Shown piece by piece: positions 1 through 6,443 of a stretch of DNA of 34,218 nucleotides. Each line of letters opens with the position of its first letter. Position 1 is the stretch's first letter. The notes under the pieces were generated by a model. The model made no database searches and was not told the origin of the DNA. It worked only from the letters and a program-made list of their open reading frames with translations. This DNA comes from a virus. The position numbers and the translations under genes are program-made. Where the stretch lies: positions 1-34,218 of IMG/VR virus record IMGVR_UViG_3300030430_001978. One strand, written 5' to 3'.

Positions 1-55
1 GCAGATAAGAGGTCATAGTATCCTCGTACCTGATTTTATATTTTGGTTTACTCAT
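1..55 (-). CDS. Partial CDS, N-terminus only, unknown
   Basis: An ATG at 55-53 opens a frame that runs off the left edge; only 18 residues are visible (starting MSKPKYKIRYEDT). A GGGAGG Shine-Dalgarno sequence sits six bases upstream, inside the end of the preceding gene (stop at 58-60), so translation is probably coupled to it. The short N-terminus does not allow a family assignment. Confidence 0.6.
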   Translation of the reverse strand, partial: MSKPKYKIRYEDTMTSYL

Positions 56-57
56 AT

Positions 58-261
58 CTACCTCCCGATAGTTTTTAAATCGTTTTTAGTTATATATTGA
101 TATGCACCTTTATTATAAACAGGTGCAATCTGTCGCCTACGTTGTAAACTAATCTCGTTAGCTAACGCTTCACCACACTCTAAACAAGTATGTTTACCTA
201 ATGCCCATCGCCCTTTATCTACTGGCTCTGAACATAATTTACAATCATATCTAGTAGTCAT
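58..261 (-). CDS. Small zinc-finger protein (67 aa)
   Basis: A 67-residue protein with two CxxC knuckles (C7/C10 and C26/C29), a layout that usually binds one zinc ion. The C-terminal half is basic and helical (QRRR), so nucleic-acid binding is plausible but not shown. The ATG is preceded by a perfect AGGAGG. It is the first gene downstream of the promoter-like element at 296-333, so it probably starts its own transcription unit while also receiving read-through from the MazG-like gene. Function unknown; it resembles the small zinc proteins common in early regions of marine phages. Confidence 0.7.
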   Translation of the reverse strand: MTTRYDCKLCSEPVDKGRWALGKHTCLECGEALANEISLQRRRQIAPVYNKGAYQYITKNDLKTIGR

Positions 262-295
262 AATATCCTCCTATAAATATTTTTTAACTATATAA

Positions 296-333
296 ATAAT
301 AAAAAAGAGTTTTACGAAAATAAAGCGATTTAC
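296..333 (-). promoter_or_regulatory. Promoter/operator-like element, copy 1
   Basis: On the minus strand GGTAAATCGCTTTATT precedes a 17-base spacer and TATTAT (296-301). The -35-like hexamer is TTTATT (319-324). The left part belongs to the dyad shared with five other gaps (1989, 2925, 3872, 5569, 16794). The predicted start would leave a leader of about 30 bases before the zinc-finger gene. The call rests on repetition and spacing, not on a perfect consensus. Confidence 0.5.
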
Positions 334-336
334 CAG

Positions 337-642
337 TTAGTCTTTTTTAAATAATCCGTCTTCTAAAACACCTTTACGATCTTTTATTTCGTTATATGCT
401 TGTTCTAAACAATCTTCTAAAGATAAATCTTTTTGTTTAGCTAATACTATTAAACAAACCATACAATCGCCAATACCATCTGATAAAGTCCATTTATCGT
501 TATAAGCTACTGCCCTAGCTGTTTCTCCTACTTCTTCTATTAACTTTAACATTTGTTTTTCAGGTTGGACATCTTCAGTCAATAAACCTCGATCTTCAGC
601 CCATTGTTCAATATTACGTGTTAATTTTTCTAATTTAGCCAC
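337..642 (-). CDS. MazG-like nucleotide pyrophosphohydrolase
   Basis: A 101-residue all-helical protein of the MazG/dUTPase-like superfamily. The first metal-binding motif is visible as LIEEVGE (E36, E37, E40) and the second as DGIGD (D55, D59). These enzymes remove pyrophosphate from (d)NTPs; in phages they are proposed to clean nucleotide pools or lower alarmone levels. The length fits the single-domain phage form. The start is a GTG at 642-640 with an AAGGAGA Shine-Dalgarno nearby. It lies directly downstream, in transcription, of the structured non-coding region at 643-1018, whose 3' end would form its leader. Exact substrate is unknown. Confidence 0.8.
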   Translation of the reverse strand: MAKLEKLTRNIEQWAEDRGLLTEDVQPEKQMLKLIEEVGETARAVAYNDKWTLSDGIGDCMVCLIVLAKQKDLSLEDCLEQAYNEIKDRKGVLEDGLFKKD

Positions 643-1018
643 TTATTTCTCCTTTCTTATTAAAGCGTGGCTGGAGTATTTAACAAGTCTCATTTAACTG
701 ACCTCGTGAATCTCGTCAGCACCACTTTGTTAGTGCTAGTTTTACAGGTCTAGCAACTGTGTCCTTCCTTACTCAGACAAATTTGTAGTTAGTGCATGGT
801 GGTTTAGTTCTCATTTACTTTTATCCTAACCTTGATGCCGAAGCAAAGGATTTTATAAGGCTCACTCCCAACTACAAAACATATCCTATCGTAAACTCGG
901 ACAAATGAGTAATTTAGATAATCTGCCTCATAATCACATGAGACTGGTAGCCTACAGATTATCTATTCTTGGCTAACCATACCAAACGTTTTTACTCGTA
1001 ACGTGATAGGAGGTCAGG
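643..1018 (-). ncRNA. Candidate structured non-coding RNA in a 376-base gap
   Basis: No credible ORF is present on either strand. By hand count GC is about 39% over 661-1020, against 22% for 1021-1080 and 33% for 541-600. Stems: an 11-bp perfect one, 915-925 with 955-965, holding a 5-bp hairpin (927-931/938-942); a 9-bp one, 782-790 with 870-878, extended by 791-794/863-866; TCCTATC 884-890 with 1005-1011; GCTAG 735-739 with 750-754; CTGAC 698-702 with 715-719. GGTAGCC at 946-952, inside a hairpin loop, is complementary to 1017-1023, a possible pseudoknot reaching the stop codon of the gene before it. On the minus strand a hairpin near 830-849 ends in a C(UUCG)G tetraloop, which favours minus-strand transcription. 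I recognise no Rfam family; group I intron cores, tRNA and tmRNA signatures were not found. Confidence 0.5.
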
Positions 1019-1279
1019 CTACCAAAACTTTCTTTCCTGTTTTTCAACTTTAATAATACCATTTGATATTAATATATCTTGTAAAATTTCTTTAGCATAT
1101 TTTCTTTTATCTATAGAATTAATACTAACTTCATCATCAATACTTATAATATTTATATGGTGTAATTGTGGTCTCCAAGTTTTTTCATATACTCTATTTA
1201 TAGGTTTAACTTTATAATCAAATTTAATTATTTGACCTTCACTTGTTTCGTATATTTGTTCTAAATTATTTAACATCAA
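1019..1279 (-). CDS. Hypothetical protein (86 aa)
   Basis: An 86-residue protein of mixed charge without membrane segment, cysteine cluster or recognisable motif. Its start overlaps the stop of the preceding 92-residue gene (ATGA-type overlap at 1276-1279), so the two are translationally coupled. Its own stop abuts the candidate structured RNA. Function unknown. Confidence 0.6.
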   Translation of the reverse strand: MMLNNLEQIYETSEGQIIKFDYKVKPINRVYEKTWRPQLHHINIISIDDEVSINSIDKRKYAKEILQDILISNGIIKVEKQERKFW

Positions 1280-1554
1280 CCAAACCTTACAGGTTCAAGG
1301 GAAGGATAATCAAAATAATTATCACCATCATAAGCAATAATATTAGAACCCTCCCAGTTTAATAATATTCTACTTTCAGTTAGGTCTTCTATTGTTTCAC
1401 CATTACCTAAAAGAGATAATTGTTTATCTATTACTAAATCCCATAAAACTTCATAATACCCTATTACTTTATCAAAGTCTTCAAGTGTACCCTGATATAA
1501 CAATATATCAACATGAGTATTTTCATTTTCTAAATAAAACTTAAATTGTTTCAT
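1276..1554 (-). CDS. Hypothetical acidic protein (92 aa)
   Basis: An acidic 92-residue protein with no motif I recognise. I chose the ATG at 1554, which forms an ATGA overlap with the stop of the DUF3846-like gene (1551-1553). A GTG at 1563 in the same frame would add three residues but has no better ribosome binding site. It sits in a three-gene coupled run (1961 to 1019) probably driven by the element at 1989-2026. Function unknown. Confidence 0.6.
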   Translation of the reverse strand: MKQFKFYLENENTHVDILLYQGTLEDFDKVIGYYEVLWDLVIDKQLSLLGNGETIEDLTESRILLNWEGSNIIAYDGDNYFDYPSLEPVRFG

Positions 1555-1961
1555 ATACACCACTCTGATGTAAATCCTGTAAATTTAATTTCTGGCTCCT
1601 CATAAAAATCTTCAGGTAGCCATTTTAATTTATCTAATACTTGTTCTTCGCTTAGTTTAATATCAGTATTAGTATACATACCATCTTCATCAACAATGGT
1701 ATTTAGTAATAATGCACGTCCACAATAATTAGTATCACCTAATTTAAACCACCGGTTATCAGTTTTTAATCTACCTTCGTCATCACATATCATAACAACT
1801 CCACCGCCAAGCTGTACAATATCAATAACATCACAATCTAAAACTGTATAATAAGATTGTATATTATCTCTTTGAACTTCTACTCGGCTTAAACTACAAT
1901 CAAAAGGATCTATTAAAATACCTTCAATAATATCTTCTGATTTAATAATTTCTTGTTCCAT
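1551..1961 (-). CDS. DUF3846-like protein
   Basis: A 136-residue protein whose N-terminal half fits the DUF3846 pattern: a short strand with ILIDPFD, an acidic segment ending YYTVLDCDVIDIV, a Gly-rich turn, a DDEGRLK strand and a C-terminal part with a GRALLLN-like segment. DUF3846 proteins are small single-domain proteins of phages and plasmids without a known biochemical function. It is the first gene after the promoter-like element at 1989-2026, with AGGAGA upstream of the ATG, and heads a coupled three-gene run. Family assignment is by pattern memory. Confidence 0.6.
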   Translation of the reverse strand: MEQEIIKSEDIIEGILIDPFDCSLSRVEVQRDNIQSYYTVLDCDVIDIVQLGGGVVMICDDEGRLKTDNRWFKLGDTNYCGRALLLNTIVDEDGMYTNTDIKLSEEQVLDKLKWLPEDFYEEPEIKFTGFTSEWCI

Positions 1962-1988
1962 AAGTATCTCCTATTTATTAATATATAT

Positions 1989-2026
1989 ATTAAAACTAAC
2001 ATTAAAAAGAAAGTAAAGCGATTTAC
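1989..2026 (-). promoter_or_regulatory. Promoter/operator-like element, copy 2
   Basis: Minus-strand GGTAAATCGCTTTACT carries the full GTAAA-TCGC-TTTAC dyad. TTTACT (2012-2017) is followed after 17 bases by TTTAAT (1989-1994), five of six matches to the sigma70 -10. It lies about 30 bases upstream of the DUF3846-like gene. Confidence 0.55.
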
Positions 2027-2029
2027 CAG

Positions 2030-2380
2030 CTATGTAAATTTATTTTTTGTATGGTCATGCCCTGCATGAGGGCTTTGTATTTTAGTATAATCTCCCCCTC
2101 CAGAAGCCCCCCATGCTTCTTTAATTCTTCTACCTTTATAATATAAACTTATATTTTTCCTTGCAATATAATCTTTAGCTTTTGCTAAAACTTCTGCATT
2201 TACTGGATACTCATCATACCCAGCGTTATCGTAACCTTGATAATCTTCATCTTTATGTATATCTGCTCTAGCATTTGTGTATATTTGTTTTCGGCATTTT
2301 TTACTACAATATGATCTACCACTCTTTTCATGTGGTATTGGTTTAAAACAAACTATACATTCATATGCTTTTGTTTTCAT
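2030..2380 (-). CDS. Zinc-finger protein with FCS/HNH-like knuckle (116 aa)
   Basis: An N-terminal zinc site is visible as C8-x2-C11-x13-C25-x3-C29, with the SYCSKKCRKQ segment typical of small zinc knuckles that accompany nucleic-acid-binding or HNH-type proteins. No downstream HNH catalytic histidine pattern was found, and the rest is polar with a Gly-rich, His-rich tail (HAGHDH). No strong Shine-Dalgarno precedes the ATG, so expression may be low or coupled to upstream transcription. Function unknown; DNA binding is an inference from the zinc site and basic residues. Confidence 0.6.
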   Translation of the reverse strand: MKTKAYECIVCFKPIPHEKSGRSYCSKKCRKQIYTNARADIHKDEDYQGYDNAGYDEYPVNAEVLAKAKDYIARKNISLYYKGRRIKEAWGASGGGDYTKIQSPHAGHDHTKNKFT

Positions 2381-2461
2381 AATCTTGGTTTAAATAATTC
2401 TATTAATAATTTTAATCTTCTTAAAGATAAATATCTTAAATGTTTTGGTATTAAAAAACCA

Positions 2462-2890
2462 TTAACTCTCATCTTTAATACCACCAAACTTTTTACCTTG
2501 TTCTAATACCATTTGATTAACTACTTTATGTAAAGGTGTTTCTCCAGTTATTTCTAAATTTTTATCTTTACCTTTTAAGTATACACCTTTTGCATCAATG
2601 AATACTTTAGGTTCGAGCTTAACTTCATCATTAATTTTTCTATACTTTTTTCCTTTAATAAATAAAGTCTGCACCCTAGTTAATTGTTTAATTAAATTAA
2701 TAACTAAATCTAAATTTTCTTTTTGTGCAGGTAAAATATATGAACCTTCTAACTCGATACGGATAGTAGCTCCACGTTCTTCTATAGTAAAATCTTCTAA
2801 CTTAGGTGGCTGATAATCTTCATCATAAACATCATGTTCATGAGAGTAACCATACTCACTTGGGTCAAAATCTTCTGGGAATGTAACCAT
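2462..2890 (-). CDS. Conserved-type hypothetical protein (142 aa)
   Basis: A 142-residue protein with an acidic, Tyr-rich N-terminus (about residues 1-35), then a region of alternating strands and helices ending in a basic tail. No catalytic motif, signal peptide or membrane segment was seen. The ATG has a strong AGAAAGGAGA ribosome binding site and follows the promoter-like element at 2925-2961. Function unknown. Confidence 0.6.
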   Translation of the reverse strand: MVTFPEDFDPSEYGYSHEHDVYDEDYQPPKLEDFTIEERGATIRIELEGSYILPAQKENLDLVINLIKQLTRVQTLFIKGKKYRKINDEVKLEPKVFIDAKGVYLKGKDKNLEITGETPLHKVVNQMVLEQGKKFGGIKDES

Positions 2891-2924
2891 AATATTTCTC
2901 CTTTCTAATAAATAATATACTTAT

Positions 2925-2961
2925 AATATAAAAAACAATTTAACCAAAGTAAAGCGATTTA
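2925..2961 (-). promoter_or_regulatory. Promoter/operator-like element, copy 3
   Basis: Minus-strand TAAATCGCTTTACT includes the TAA stop codon of the gene before it (2959-2961). TTTACT (2948-2953), a 17-base spacer and TATATT (2925-2930, five of six matches) follow. The predicted transcript would start about 30 bases before the 142-residue gene. Confidence 0.55.
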
Positions 2962-3453
2962 AGACTTAATTAACGTCAAATTTTTTCTTTTTTCTATAAG
3001 TTCTTTTTCTTTTATATATTCTGCATGAACCATGTTAGGTTTATTTTTCAAACCAGTAACACATGGTCCTTCGACCATTCTATATAGTTTTGTTTCAAAC
3101 CATTCTTTTGTTTCTAAATAATCACCTTCAATAACTAATCCATGTCTCCTAAATAAATCTTCTGGTTTTATTGGATCCCCCCAAGCATCTAATCTTACAA
3201 CTATATCTTGTCTTATTAACCATTCTCGTAAACCTTCATCATCTAATACAGGTATATTAAACCAATGGCTACTTATAATAATTTGTTGGGTTATTGGGTC
3301 GAGGTCGCTTGGTTTATGTTCCTCGTATGGATCATCTTCATGTTCTATATAAGTAAATAATTCTTCCCAAGCATTAATCTTAGATAAATCATATACGACC
3401 ATTAATTTATTGTCTTTCAAAATACCTTTAGGTGAATGAAATATTATTTCCAT
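2959..3453 (-). CDS. Hypothetical protein (164 aa)
   Basis: A 164-residue soluble, acidic protein with a basic C-terminal end (KEKELIEKRKN). No cysteine cluster, nucleotide-binding motif or membrane segment is visible, and I do not recognise the family. The stop codon forms part of the next promoter-like element. The leader is short, and the sequence at 3479-3497 is a degraded copy of the shared intergenic motif without a usable -10. Function unknown. Confidence 0.6.
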   Translation of the reverse strand: MEIIFHSPKGILKDNKLMVVYDLSKINAWEELFTYIEHEDDPYEEHKPSDLDPITQQIIISSHWFNIPVLDDEGLREWLIRQDIVVRLDAWGDPIKPEDLFRRHGLVIEGDYLETKEWFETKLYRMVEGPCVTGLKNKPNMVHAEYIKEKELIEKRKNLTLIKS

Positions 3454-3489
3454 AATACACCATTCACTAAAGGTATGTAAAATAAAGGT

Positions 3490-3834
3490 TTACTTAACAA
3501 CTTCTAAAATACCTTCATCTAAGAATCTTTTCTTATAAAATCTAAAGATTCTTAAAGGGCTTTGGTTAGTAGTTAATATACCTTCTTTATGTGCAAAAGT
3601 CATTAACTCAGTAACGTCAGCTTGTTTATTTTTAAAAGTTTCTAAAGCTTCTAATATTGCCCACATTTGGTTAGGCAGTTTACAATCACCATCTGGTGCT
3701 TTTAACAACCTAACTGTAGAAGACGCAATATTTGATCTTGTCTTCTTTATTGGGGCAGGTATAGCAACTTTACCTTTCGCCTTTGGGGTTTTTGCGACTA
3801 CTTTTGCAGTCGACTTTGTTTTAGTTTTTGACAT
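3490..3834 (-). CDS. Basic-tail protein with winged-helix-like C-terminus
   Basis: A 114-residue protein. Residues 1-40 are a Lys/Ala/Pro-rich basic tail resembling histone-like tails. Residues about 45-114 form a helix-rich domain with a QMWAILEAL helix, a DVTELMTFA helix and a final FYKKRFLDEGILEVVK segment, the pattern of a winged-helix domain that ends in a wing. DNA binding is therefore likely but unproven. It has a strong AGAAAGGAG site and its own promoter-like element (3872-3909). It is a candidate for the protein that reads the shared GTAAA-N4-TTTAC sites, on position and charge only. Confidence 0.6.
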   Translation of the reverse strand: MSKTKTKSTAKVVAKTPKAKGKVAIPAPIKKTRSNIASSTVRLLKAPDGDCKLPNQMWAILEALETFKNKQADVTELMTFAHKEGILTTNQSPLRIFRFYKKRFLDEGILEVVK

Positions 3835-3871
3835 AAATATTCTCCTTTCTAATTACAAAAACATATTATTA

Positions 3872-3909
3872 ATATTGCTTTACATTTATACGAAAGTAAA
3901 GCCATTTAT
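3872..3909 (-). promoter_or_regulatory. Promoter/operator-like element, copy 4
   Basis: Minus-strand ATAAATGGCTTTACT with TTTACT at 3895-3900. At 17-base spacing the -10 is poor (CAATAT, 3872-3877), with TATTAA a few bases further. This copy has an extra inverted partner: GCTTTAC is mirrored by GTAAAGC eleven bases on, which supports an operator role at least as much as a promoter role. Confidence 0.45.
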
Positions 3910-3918
3910 GAGGGCTAA

Positions 3919-4245
3919 TTATTGTACCCTCCAACATCGCACACCAGATATAGTTTTTTCTTCTTTCGTTTCTAAAACTACATGGATAGCAAACTTATAA
4001 TCTATTTGTTTAGATCCTGGAAGCTGATTCTTTTTAAATTTATTTGCAGCATTCCTTATCCTATGCCTTATGCGAGTTTGTTCTTTTTCTATAGATTCAT
4101 CACTACTGTCGTTATATGGACCCATTGTTTCTATTAAAAAAGAATCACCAACTTCCATATCAGCAAATGGATAATTATAAGATGATACCCTTGCCCTAGA
4201 TGGTATAGGTATATCTTTATCTATTATTATATTTTTATCGTCCAC
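3919..4245 (-). CDS. Conserved phage protein, unknown function (108 aa)
   Basis: The layout is characteristic of a family seen in many phages: a short N-terminus with IPIPSRARVSSY, then YPFADMEVGDSF, a helical middle rich in Arg/Lys (IRHRIRNAANKFKK) and a final strand ending GVRCWRVQ. I know of no assigned biochemical role. It lies between the winged-helix-like protein and the 80-residue gene, 8 bases downstream of the latter in transcription order, so it is probably cotranscribed from the DUF932 gene. Confidence 0.6.
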   Translation of the reverse strand: MDDKNIIIDKDIPIPSRARVSSYNYPFADMEVGDSFLIETMGPYNDSSDESIEKEQTRIRHRIRNAANKFKKNQLPGSKQIDYKFAIHVVLETKEEKTISGVRCWRVQ

Positions 4246-4253
4246 TATTACTC

Positions 4254-4496
4254 CTAATGTTTATAAATTTTTTTCACAATACCTTCTTCTTCTAAAAAAG
4301 GCATCCAAAAAGCTAATACGTGCTCAGGTGTTATACCTTTTACACTTATATCTAAATCTTGACCATCTTCACGCATAGCCCTTGCTAATTGTAAAGCTAA
4401 ACTATCTTTACCAGATTCATAAAGTTCAAGCCAGATAGCACTAGCCAAGCTAGTGCTAATCTTTAGATTTATATCTAGGCTATGCGACATTAGCAT
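4254..4496 (-). CDS. Hypothetical protein (80 aa)
   Basis: An 80-residue helical acidic protein overlapping the end of the DUF932 gene by 17 bases. ATG codons at 4496 and 4490 are both possible. Neither has a strong Shine-Dalgarno, so translation is probably coupled. Its early codons (Ser-Thr-Ser-Leu-Ala-Ser-Ala) contain a perfect 10-bp inverted repeat (4436-4458) that could fold in the mRNA just after the start. Function unknown. Confidence 0.55.
   Translation of the reverse strand: MLMSHSLDINLKISTSLASAIWLELYESGKDSLALQLARAMREDGQDLDISVKGITPEHVLAFWMPFLEEEGIVKKIYKH
4436..4458. repeat. Perfect 10-bp inverted repeat, 3-base spacer
   Basis: TAGCACTAGC (4436-4445) and GCTAGTGCTA (4449-4458) flank CAA. 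The dyad lies inside the 80-residue gene a few codons from its start. No T-run follows it on either strand, so it is not an obvious terminator. An mRNA hairpin or protein site are both possible. Confidence 0.6.
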
Positions 4497-5511
4497 ACTC
4501 TAAGGCTAGTTTCAATGCTTTAGACTTTCTATTAGCCCCTGCACCAAACCAAGCACTATGTAAAGTATTACCTGTTTCATGCTCGACTTTTAAATGGTCT
4601 TCTACATAAGTAACAGCATTTAAAGCTCCCCACCAAGTTCCTGCAGCAGATTTCATGTTTGCTCCGGGCTGGTGTACAACAGCCTCTATAACAGAAGTCG
4701 CTGTTTTATTTAGCTGATCAATAATTAAAGGTTCTTCACCTACAGCTTTACCTTCAGCTTTGGCAGTTCTAAAGGCTAATAATTCATCATATACAGTTGG
4801 TTGGTATACTCTCGTAACAAACTCTTGTAATAATGAAGAATTAGCTTTTTGTTTAGCTAAAAACTCAGCTTGTTCTTTAAAACCTTTTAAGGTAGCAACA
4901 GTTAAACCTAATGCTTGTTCAGCTTCATTCATAACGTCAAGATTAAAATCTCTAACATGAGGCATACGAAAAGCATTACCGCCACTTTCTAAGGCGAGAG
5001 TTAAAGTATTATTACAAACCACTCTTATAGGTGTACATCGTATAGATAACGATTTACCTACTTTATGAGGCTGGTTAATTAATAAATAACCTTTTATCTC
5101 ATCCCCTCCAGGAAGTTCAAAATCATATTTGACTTTTGCTAAGCCCCATATTTCTGAACCATTTTTTAAAGAACCTGCAGTCTCCATAGTCATATTACCT
5201 GCTTTAGTAAACCTTTCGAAAAACTCGAAGATTTTTTCATTCTGCACTGGTACATAACTAGTTCCGCAGTGTGATAATATTTCATTATCAGAATCTCTGA
5301 CAACAAAATAAGTACTAGGTGTTTGGATAACTTCAACATCGTCTGACCAGTCAGGTTCTGATAAAGTATATCCCGGACGTTTTGAGACCGTCCAGTCTAA
5401 TCCTGCTGCCTCCATCATTTCATGAGGCGACAAGTTTGCATCAACAGCTACTCCGAGTCCATGCCAAGGCACTTCTCCGGCATAAGCCATTGTTTCTACT
5501 TCGTGTGACAT
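4480..5511 (-). CDS. DUF932 (phage/plasmid-like) protein
   Basis: A 343-residue protein with the hallmark N-terminus of the DUF932/TIGR03299 family: MSHEVETMAY followed by VPWHGLG, then SKRPGYTL and a middle segment with PIRVVCNNTL. The family is widespread on phages and plasmids and is often about 320-370 residues, so this copy looks full length. Its molecular function is not established. The gene has a strong AGAAAGGAGA site and its own promoter-like element at 5569-5606, suggesting high early expression. Confidence 0.85.
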   Translation of the reverse strand: MSHEVETMAYAGEVPWHGLGVAVDANLSPHEMMEAAGLDWTVSKRPGYTLSEPDWSDDVEVIQTPSTYFVVRDSDNEILSHCGTSYVPVQNEKIFEFFERFTKAGNMTMETAGSLKNGSEIWGLAKVKYDFELPGGDEIKGYLLINQPHKVGKSLSIRCTPIRVVCNNTLTLALESGGNAFRMPHVRDFNLDVMNEAEQALGLTVATLKGFKEQAEFLAKQKANSSLLQEFVTRVYQPTVYDELLAFRTAKAEGKAVGEEPLIIDQLNKTATSVIEAVVHQPGANMKSAAGTWWGALNAVTYVEDHLKVEHETGNTLHSAWFGAGANRKSKALKLALEYANVA

Positions 5512-5568
5512 AATATTCTCCTTTCTTTATGTCGTTTACGTCAGTTAAACCCTTAACTAACTTAGGAT

Positions 5569-5606
5569 ACTTTAAAAAACATTTTATTGATAGTAAAGCC
5601 ATTTAC
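5569..5606 (-). promoter_or_regulatory. Promoter/operator-like element, copy 5
   Basis: Minus-strand CGTAAATGGCTTTACT with the GTAAA-TGGC-TTTAC dyad. TTTACT (5592-5597) is followed after 17 bases by TAAAGT (5569-5574, four of six matches). The leader to the DUF932 gene is longer here, about 50 bases. Confidence 0.5.
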
Positions 5607-5609
5607 GAG

Positions 5610-6002
5610 TTAAATTAAAATGTTTTTTAATAATAAATTCCAATCTTCTTCTTTATACGGAGGTTCTACTTCACATACACATTTTATAGAAGATAAACCT
5701 TGCTCACGTAAAGGTCTAAATTGGGCACCATCATATAACCTAATCCATTTATTTTTATCATGTTGGATCAATGCATAAACTTTACCACCTGCTACAATAC
5801 GTTGCAAGGACCAATTACATTGAAAGTTAGAAAATTTTATTTTATTTCCTCTAGCTATCTTCAACTCTAACCAAAATTCTTTTGATTGGATACAACCGTT
5901 TACATCTGGTGTTCCTTGCGTCATTGGTGATTCTATTCTTTGCCAATGTACTTGTGGAATATTCTTCCTAAGTGATTGATATAAGGTAGTTTCTTTAGGC
6001 AT
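5610..6002 (-). CDS. VRR-NUC domain nuclease
   Basis: A 130-residue PD-(D/E)XK nuclease of the VRR-NUC type. The active-site line-up is visible as GTPDVNG (D33) and FWLELKIA (E46, K48), followed by a conserved Gln helix (FSNFQCNW). Stand-alone VRR-NUC proteins in phages are predicted structure-specific or Holliday-junction-type nucleases acting on replication or recombination intermediates. It overlaps the preceding HTH gene by eight bases, placing it at the end of the polymerase run. A host-DNA degradation role is an alternative. Confidence 0.8.
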   Translation of the reverse strand: MPKETTLYQSLRKNIPQVHWQRIESPMTQGTPDVNGCIQSKEFWLELKIARGNKIKFSNFQCNWSLQRIVAGGKVYALIQHDKNKWIRLYDGAQFRPLREQGLSSIKCVCEVEPPYKEEDWNLLLKNILI

Positions 6003-6294
6003 AAGTAGAAAACTTTTTATTATTTACTGATACTTTAAGACCTTTTAATTTCAACCAAAGTTTAAATTCTTTTTTATCTAATTCTTTTCTTTTTTGTCTA
6101 GCTTCTAACCTACCTTTATAATAATCACCTTCACCTATTTTCATATAAGCTATAATTTGGTGAACTCTTTGTTTAGTTAAATCAAACTCATTAGCTATTT
6201 CTTTATAAGTTTTACCCATAACTCTCATATTCCATATCATTGGGTACTGTTCTCTTTCTAAATCATCTTTAATATCTTGGTCTATTCCTTGCAT
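5995..6294 (-). CDS. Sigma-region-4-like HTH protein (99 aa)
   Basis: Residues about 29-48 (TYKEIANEFDLTKQRVHQII) match a sigma-70 region 4 type helix-turn-helix; the rest is Lys-rich. I place the start at the ATG at 6294 because AAAGGAG lies five bases upstream. An in-frame start 51 bases further on would run back into the 53-residue zinc-ribbon gene. A protein with only an HTH of this kind could be a transcription regulator of later phage genes or a DNA-binding adaptor. It has no sigma region 2, so it cannot be a full sigma factor. Confidence 0.7.
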   Translation of the reverse strand: MQGIDQDIKDDLEREQYPMIWNMRVMGKTYKEIANEFDLTKQRVHQIIAYMKIGEGDYYKGRLEARQKRKELDKKEFKLWLKLKGLKVSVNNKKFSTYA

Positions 6295-6443
6295 TTTTTC
6301 TCCTTTGGGTAATATACTATTGTTAATGATCCACACTCTGGGCATGTTAAATTAGTTTCCATTATATATTCTGAATCCTCTAATTCTTCTAAATCGTGAT
6401 CTCCACCCCATATTAATTTTGTATTACAATGCCAACAATTCAT
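6282..6443 (-). CDS. Zinc-ribbon miniprotein (53 aa)
   Basis: A gene found by translating the gap after the polymerase. The ATG at 6443 forms an ATGA overlap with the polymerase stop (6440-6442) and the stop codon is TAG at 6284-6282. The protein begins MNCWHCNTK and has two CxxC pairs, C3/C6 and C34/C37, separated by an acidic linker, the form of a small zinc ribbon. Its last codons contain the Shine-Dalgarno of the next gene. Coupling to DNA polymerase suggests a replication or transcription accessory role, but none is established. Confidence 0.75.
   Translation of the reverse strand: MNCWHCNTKLIWGGDHDLEELEDSEYIMETNLTCPECGSLTIVYYPKEKKCKE

Noticed and set aside
643-1018. Group I intron, tmRNA, tRNA or hammerhead ribozyme
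   Set aside because: No P7/R-S intron core, no CCA-ended acceptor stem or T-loop. CTGACGA on the minus strand resembles a hammerhead core but lacks the GAAA partner.
3479-3497. A seventh promoter copy near 3479
   Set aside because: Only AAATAAAGGTTTAC remains and no -10 hexamer lies at the right spacing before the nearby ATG.
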